NCBI GenBank assembly: GCA_025769875.1 | Contig: JAGFNK010000793.1 | Coordinates: 1 to 21,714 of the forward strand | DNA: 21,714 nucleotides | From: Russula earlei | Taxonomy: Eukaryota; Basidiomycota; Agaricomycetes; Russulales; Russulaceae | Direction: 5' to 3' | In this document: in pieces, positions 17,396-21,714 of the stretch | How positions within the stretch are numbered: the stretch's first letter is position 1 | Layout of the letters: every line of letters begins with the position of its first letter | Notes under the pieces: generated by a model | Seen by the model: the letters and a program-made list of their open reading frames with translations, nothing else | What the model was told of the DNA's origin: nothing | Databases searched by the model: none | Made by a program: the position numbers and the translations under genes

Positions 17396-20300
17396 TTAGG
17401 GGTTACTCCTGGTGGGAATTGTTCTAAGCGCCTTCGGATATTTCCGATGGAAGTCTTTAACAAGTGATTGCGCTCTTGATAGGTTAGATGCTGGCTCCCA
17501 AGTATTTTCTGCAACCGTATACCCTTTCCATTTAACTAGGTATTGGATTCCTTTGCGGTTTGGGGAGAGCCGAGAGTTTAGGATCTGTTCTACTTCATAT
17601 TGTTCTTCACCTTCGACTAATATTGGTGGCGGGTTTGAAAAGTTAGGACCATGGGCAATGGTTTCTTTGTAAGGTTTAATCAGGGAGTGGTGAAAAACTG
17701 GGTGTATCTTCCAAGACTTTGGTAGCTCGAGGCGAACGTTTACTGGATAGGCAGTGGTGACTTTGAATGGCCCATAGCGTCGAGGGGCTAGTTTTGCTTT
17801 TGGGTGAGTGGTTCGTAGATTCGTGGCTTCCAGCCATACTTGATCCCCTTCTTTAAAACGAAATGTGGAGGATTGAGGTCCTGATTGCTTCATGATTTCT
17901 GTTGCTCGGTTCAGGGAGGCAGCTACTTCTTCTCTGAGTTGGTTTAATCTTGATAGTCTTTCTTGGATCGAAGGGAACTTTGATGTAAAGGCAAGGGGCG
18001 GAGCAAATGTTGGGTTAAAGCCATACCAGACTTCAAACGGGGGTTTGTTCGTAGCACTGTGTTGTCTGGCATTATGTGCGAACTCCATAAAGGGAACTAG
18101 TTCTGCCCAATTGTCTGCTTGATGGTTGCAAAATATTCGTAGGTATTGTTCTAGTTCTTGGTTAACTCGTTCTGTTTCTCCATCTGTCTGTGGGTGATAT
18201 GCTGTGCTTAATGATACTTTGACATTTAACTTCTTCCATAGTTCTTGAGTGACTTTTGCTGCGAACTGAGGGCCTCTGTCCGATATTATTTGTGTTGGGA
18301 GCCCTATTCTTCTCCAGACGTTGTTCATGATTAGTGTCGCTGTTTCGTCTGCTGTGATTGTCTTGTGGCAAGGGGTAATGATTATTGCTTTACTGAATCG
18401 ATCTACCACGACTAGGAGGCTGTCGAAGCCTTGTGAAATCGGTAGGTCTGTGATAAAGTCCATAGTAATGCTTTTCCATACTTCTCCAGCTGGTGTAATC
18501 GGTACAAGGGGTGTTTCTGTCTTTGGACGGTTCTTGGTACTTTGGCAAATTGCGCAACCATCTACATAACTTTTGACATAAGTTAGCATTCCTGGCCACC
18601 AATAGTTTCGGCTGATTAGTTCATAAGTTTTCCATTGGCCAGGATGCCCAGTGGCAAGGGAGTCGTGGTGTAGTTTTAGAATTTTCTTTCTTAGGGTGTC
18701 GTTGTTTGGGATATAGACTTTTCCTTTGAATAGTATTAGTCCATCTTCAAGGTTCCAGTCCTGTAAGCCTTTGGATAGTCGCCTTGGTCCATTCTTTATA
18801 ATGATTGCTAACGCGTTAGATACTTCTGGGTCATAGTCTTTGCTAGATCGTAGTTGTTGTCGAAGTTCCTGGTCGCCGATTGGTTCTGTAGCAGAGGTGC
18901 GTGTTGCTCTAATTTTAAAAAATTTGTCATCTAGGAGCACCTTTCCATCATTTTCGTTTTGTATCCCCTCTTTAAAGTCTGGCCGCCTGGACAGACCGTC
19001 TGCTTTGTTCATAGTTCCTGGGTGGTGGGTGATGGTGAAGTCAAAATTGCTGAGGAGGAGTGCCCATCGGGCTTGTCGTCTCGTGAGTTTTTGTTTTGTC
19101 ATGAAGTATGTCAAGTTATTGTGGTCTGTCCATAGATCAATGGGGTGTGTAGCGCCTTCAAGGTAGTGTCGGAAGTGCCAGAGGGATAAGACGATAGCAA
19201 GGAGTTCTTTATCGTAGATCATGTAATTTCGTTGTGCGGGGTCCAAGGATTTCGAGAAATAGGCTACTGGGTGATATCTGTTAAATTCATCGGGTTGTTC
19301 CAAGATTGCACCGACGGCAAAGTCACTTGCATCGCAGATGAGTCGAAAGGGTTTCGTGTGGTTAGGTAACATGAGGATTGGGGCCGTTGTGAATGCTTGG
19401 ATTAGTTTCTGAAATGCTTGTTCTTCATCGTCTTCCCACTTGAAGGGGTTTTCTTTCTTTGTTAAGTTAAACAAGGGCCGTGCTATTCGAGAGTATTGGT
19501 GGATAAATCGTCGATAGAAGTTGCAGAATCCTAGAAATGCTTGTACTTCCGTAACATTGGTCGGAGTAGGCCACTTTGTAATGCCTATTAACTTGTCTTG
19601 GTCCATGGATATTCGTCCTTGGGAGATATTGATGCCTAGGTAACTAATAGAGGTTTGTCGGAAAGCACATTTCTCTGGTTTCAAGTATAAGTCGTGGTCT
19701 TGGAGTGTTTTTAGGACCTTATGTGTCCAGTCGTCTAGTTCGTTCAAGGTTTGCGCCATGATTAGTATATCATCTAGATAAACAACCACTCGTTCAGTGG
19801 CAATGTATTTTGCTAGGATGGTGTTCATAAAGCGTTGGAAAGTGGCTGGGGCGTTGCAGAGACCAAATGTCATTATCAATGGTTCGAAGAGTCCTAATGG
19901 TGTCTTGAATGCTGCGAGGTGTTCATCGCCTTCTCTGAGGCGAATGTTGTTGTATCCCCATCGTACGTCAAACTTGGTAAAGTATTGGGCTCCTTGGAGT
20001 TTGTCAATTAATTCAGGAATCAAGGGTAGTGGATACGCGTCTTTGACAGTTGCTGTATTCAGGGCTCTGTAGTCTTGCACTGGTCGTAGATTTCCTCCTT
20101 TCTTTTCTACAAAGAAGAATGGGCTGGCAATAGCTGCTTTTGATGGTCGGATTGTGCCTCTTTTCAAATGTTCGTCTAAGTATTCTTTCAGGGCTTGTAG
20201 TTCCTTGGGAGTAAGTCGATAAATGCCAGAATCGCGTCGGGCGATCCCTGGTTTTAGATTGATTGCATGGTCCCATGGTTGGTGAGCAGGAAGGCGTTGA

Positions 20301-21172
20301 GAAGCTTGTTCATCGAAAACCTTTCGCCATTTCAAGAATTGGGCAGGGATAAGTTCGTCTAATGTCTTAGGGGGTGTTTCCGCATTGGCTAGCTTGGTAG
20401 CTGTGGTTGATTTGGCTCTTATGTTGATTGTTATTGGGCTAAACGCATCGTGGATTTGTTCGTCAACACATGGGTTCAATGGTCCTTCAGTATCTGGGAA
20501 GATTAGTGCAGCAATGTCCGTAAACTCGGGTTCTTCTTCTTCAGGGAAAGTAAGCGCTTGTATTTGGTAATTCCGCGTTCCAGATGCAGATGCAATGGTT
20601 ATGCTTGGGTGTGTGGTAAGGCAAGTTCGGGGGCAGTTCCTCAGTGTGATTGTATCATTTGCCCAATCAATATCTGGGTTGTGGTGTCGTAGCCAATCGG
20701 TTCCTAAGATAATGTCGTGATCTCCAATGTTAGTGACCAGGAATTCTGCTTGTTCGTCATGAGTGGCGCCTGTGTGCGCTTGGATGCGAAGTCTTTGGAT
20801 GGTGCTAAAGCGTATTAGTCCATTGGCATTTTGTGTTCCATCTACATTTTGTGCTGGCAAGGGTTTGATCATAGTTCGAAGGTGCAGGTGGTGTCTTTGT
20901 GCAAATCGTTCATGGATTATCATTCCTTCTGCTCCACTGTCGAGCAGGGCTCTTGCACCGATTTCTTTGCCGCTTGTTTTCCCTACCAAGGTAACTTTCA
21001 AGGCAATGGAAGGGGAGCGAATATTCTTGGTAAAAACTTTGGGGTAATTGATTTCTCTTTGTATCGTACTGATTTGGACCATGTCCCTCCTCGGTGCAGA
21101 AGGGGTCCAATTAAAAATCCATAGGAGCAGATCTTGGGCGGAGGATTGAGTCTGCAAGTGTCTCTCTCCAGG
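17396..21172 (-). CDS. pol: Ty3/gypsy chromovirus Pol polyprotein (PR-RT-RNaseH-IN-chromodomain)
   Basis: Intact 1,253-codon frame counted from 21157 (open from a TAA at 21178-21176; no ATG near its start, so it is expected to be made as a Gag-Pol fusion). Retropepsin LLDSGAEG near residue 73. Reverse transcriptase with FDVRWGYNNIRL (396) and catalytic YLDD (460-463). RNase H with D609, E651, D678, D720. Integrase zinc region with HHDSLATGHPG and CAICQ (830-872), catalytic D900 (TMDF), D960 (SDRG) and E996 (D,D35E). GPY/F module at RRYGPF (1126-1131). C-terminal chromodomain from YEVEQIL to ENTWEP (1187-1221), with Y1187, W1210 and W1220 as likely cage residues, which in this group targets insertion to methylated-H3K9 chromatin. 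No stop or frameshift is seen. The organisation is that of Tf1/sushi-like chromoviruses. Confidence 0.95.
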   Translation of the reverse strand, partial: PGERHLQTQSSAQDLLLWIFNWTPSAPRRDMVQISTIQREINYPKVFTKNIRSPSIALKVTLVGKTSGKEIGARALLDSGAEGMIIHERFAQRHHLHLRTMIKPLPAQNVDGTQNANGLIRFSTIQRLRIQAHTGATHDEQAEFLVTNIGDHDIILGTDWLRHHNPDIDWANDTITLRNCPRTCLTTHPSITIASASGTRNYQIQALTFPEEEEPEFTDIAALIFPDTEGPLNPCVDEQIHDAFSPITINIRAKSTTATKLANAETPPKTLDELIPAQFLKWRKVFDEQASQRLPAHQPWDHAINLKPGIARRDSGIYRLTPKELQALKEYLDEHLKRGTIRPSKAAIASPFFFVEKKGGNLRPVQDYRALNTATVKDAYPLPLIPELIDKLQGAQYFTKFDVRWGYNNIRLREGDEHLAAFKTPLGLFEPLIMTFGLCNAPATFQRFMNTILAKYIATERVVVYLDDILIMAQTLNELDDWTHKVLKTLQDHDLYLKPEKCAFRQTSISYLGINISQGRISMDQDKLIGITKWPTPTNVTEVQAFLGFCNFYRRFIHQYSRIARPLFNLTKKENPFKWEDDEEQAFQKLIQAFTTAPILMLPNHTKPFRLICDASDFAVGAILEQPDEFNRYHPVAYFSKSLDPAQRNYMIYDKELLAIVLSLWHFRHYLEGATHPIDLWTDHNNLTYFMTKQKLTRRQARWALLLSNFDFTITHHPGTMNKADGLSRRPDFKEGIQNENDGKVLLDDKFFKIRATRTSATEPIGDQELRQQLRSSKDYDPEVSNALAIIIKNGPRRLSKGLQDWNLEDGLILFKGKVYIPNNDTLRKKILKLHHDSLATGHPGQWKTYELISRNYWWPGMLTYVKSYVDGCAICQSTKNRPKTETPLVPITPAGEVWKSITMDFITDLPISQGFDSLLVVVDRFSKAIIITPCHKTITADETATLIMNNVWRRIGLPTQIISDRGPQFAAKVTQELWKKLNVKVSLSTAYHPQTDGETERVNQELEQYLRIFCNHQADNWAELVPFMEFAHNARQHSATNKPPFEVWYGFNPTFAPPLAFTSKFPSIQERLSRLNQLREEVAASLNRATEIMKQSGPQSSTFRFKEGDQVWLEATNLRTTHPKAKLAPRRYGPFKVTTAYPVNVRLELPKSWKIHPVFHHSLIKPYKETIAHGPNFSNPPPILVEGEEQYEVEQILNSRLSPNRKGIQYLVKWKGYTVAENTWEPASNLSRAQSLVKDFHRKYPKALRTIPTRSNP

Positions 21173-21227
21173 TTGTTAGTGATGCAACAGGAACGGGTTC
21201 TTCTTGTGCAGGTTCGACGTTTTTCAT
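21111..21227 (-). other. Short acidic frame overlapping the start of pol
   Basis: ATG 21227-21225 opens MKNVEPAQEEPVPVASL and continues to a TAA at 21113-21111, overlapping pol by about 65 nt. Its phase is such that a +1 shift would enter the pol frame, as in Ty3. It could be the true Gag C-terminus if an indel lies between it and the zinc knuckle. Chance cannot be excluded. Confidence 0.35.
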
Positions 21228-21714
21228 CTTGAATGGTTGTAGCTCTGACTGTTTGGGGGGCGAGATCCTTGTCGTTGGCGTCCTTGAGCTGCTTTCTTTG
21301 CTCTACATTGATTCGCCATATGGTTCTTCTTTCCACAGTAATAACAGAGGTTGTTCTTGCGTCGAAATTCTTTCTCTGCATCTGTGAGAGGTTTCCTTTC
21401 ACTTCTGGATTCCCAGGGTCGTTCATTAGGCTTCTTGGTACAAGTTAATTTCCAATGGATTATCGGATCCTTGAGTGTTTATATTCCTCGGTCACGCACA
21501 GAGCGTCCTCCTCGAACAGCAGTGGGAGTTTGTACAGGATGAAAAGGTTGTCGAATTCTCTTGCTGCTTTGACAAGGGCTGCAAGCGTAGTTGGTGTTGG
21601 TGTGATTCCCAATATTTTCTGATGTAAGGCCGGGTTATGTTCTTCCTAAATGCGTACATCTTTGTTCTTTCATCGGTGGTAGCTCGTGACGTGGTGTGAC
21701 CATTTCTGATACCA
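21224..21714 (-). pseudogene. gag: Ty3-type Gag, C-terminal part, broken; continues beyond the window
   Basis: Nucleocapsid zinc knuckle CYYCGKKNHMANQC at 21346-21305 is preceded by PLTDAEKEFRRKNN and followed by a basic QGRQRQGSRPP tail to TGA at 21226-21224. Further upstream, in another frame, a capsid-like stretch (NPALHQKILGITPTPTTLAAL, then VKAAREFDNL) is open from about 21645 to a TAA near 21470. At least one frame change separates the two. The zinc-knuckle frame is the same as the pol frame, but a TGA and a TAA lie between. Gag thus looks damaged although pol is intact; sequencing indels are an alternative. Confidence 0.75.

Noticed and set aside
17412..21047. Plus-strand frames of 60-110 codons across the pol region
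   Set aside because: They are antisense shadows of the intact pol ORF.

Overview
The window looks like a transposon graveyard from a filamentous fungus, most probably a basidiomycete. The basis is a chromodomain-bearing Ty3/gypsy polyprotein, a Copia gag, a fungal-type hAT transposase with a 52-nt intron, a Tc1/mariner element, and no host housekeeping gene, tRNA or rRNA that I could recognise. I see no complete host gene and no bacterial-style operon or CRISPR. The only long intact reading frame is a Ty3/gypsy pol.

Layout. (1) Positions 1-3905, minus strand: one decayed hAT transposase gene in four pieces. It is split by a solo Copia-type LTR (D1, 941-1318, target duplication TCTTC), by a second solo LTR (A1, 2449-3410, target duplication CAGCC) lodged in its intron, and by an unidentified 364-bp insert (405-768). 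(2) 3906-4417: LTR C, which joins the hAT gene to a broken Copia gag. (3) 4422-5990: a 1.57-kb non-autonomous hAT-like element with 180-bp inverted ends and an 8-bp duplication. (4) 5995-7934: remains of Copia element D on the minus strand (5' LTR D2, primer site, gag pseudogene). (5) 7935-12512: two head-to-head family-B LTRs (a 124-bp fragment and B1). Their spacer is hit by solo LTR A2 (duplication CCTGT), which is hit by an 847-bp hairpin MITE (duplication ATA), which is hit by a 1.62-kb Tc1 element (duplication TA). (6) 12513-14747: unclassified retroelement-like remains, then an LTR (E) with the first ORF of its element. (7) 14748-17148: two family-B LTRs, B2 and B3, tail to tail, with an unrecognised ORF between them. 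(8) 17149-21714: minus-strand chromovirus with polypurine tract, intact pol and broken gag, running off the window.

Most insertion boundaries can be fixed from target-site duplications, so the order of events can be partly read. Comparing duplicate LTRs shows one-way loss of CpG to TpG/CpA in the older middle part, and most in-frame stops in the dead genes are TGA, as expected from CGA decay. The right-hand chromovirus keeps many CpGs and looks young.

I found no new cellular system. The points worth a second look are the resolved four-level nest, the directional CpG decay, the Tc1 ends with inverted inner copies of the terminal motif, bZIP-type palindromes in several LTRs, and three retroelement ORFs I cannot assign.
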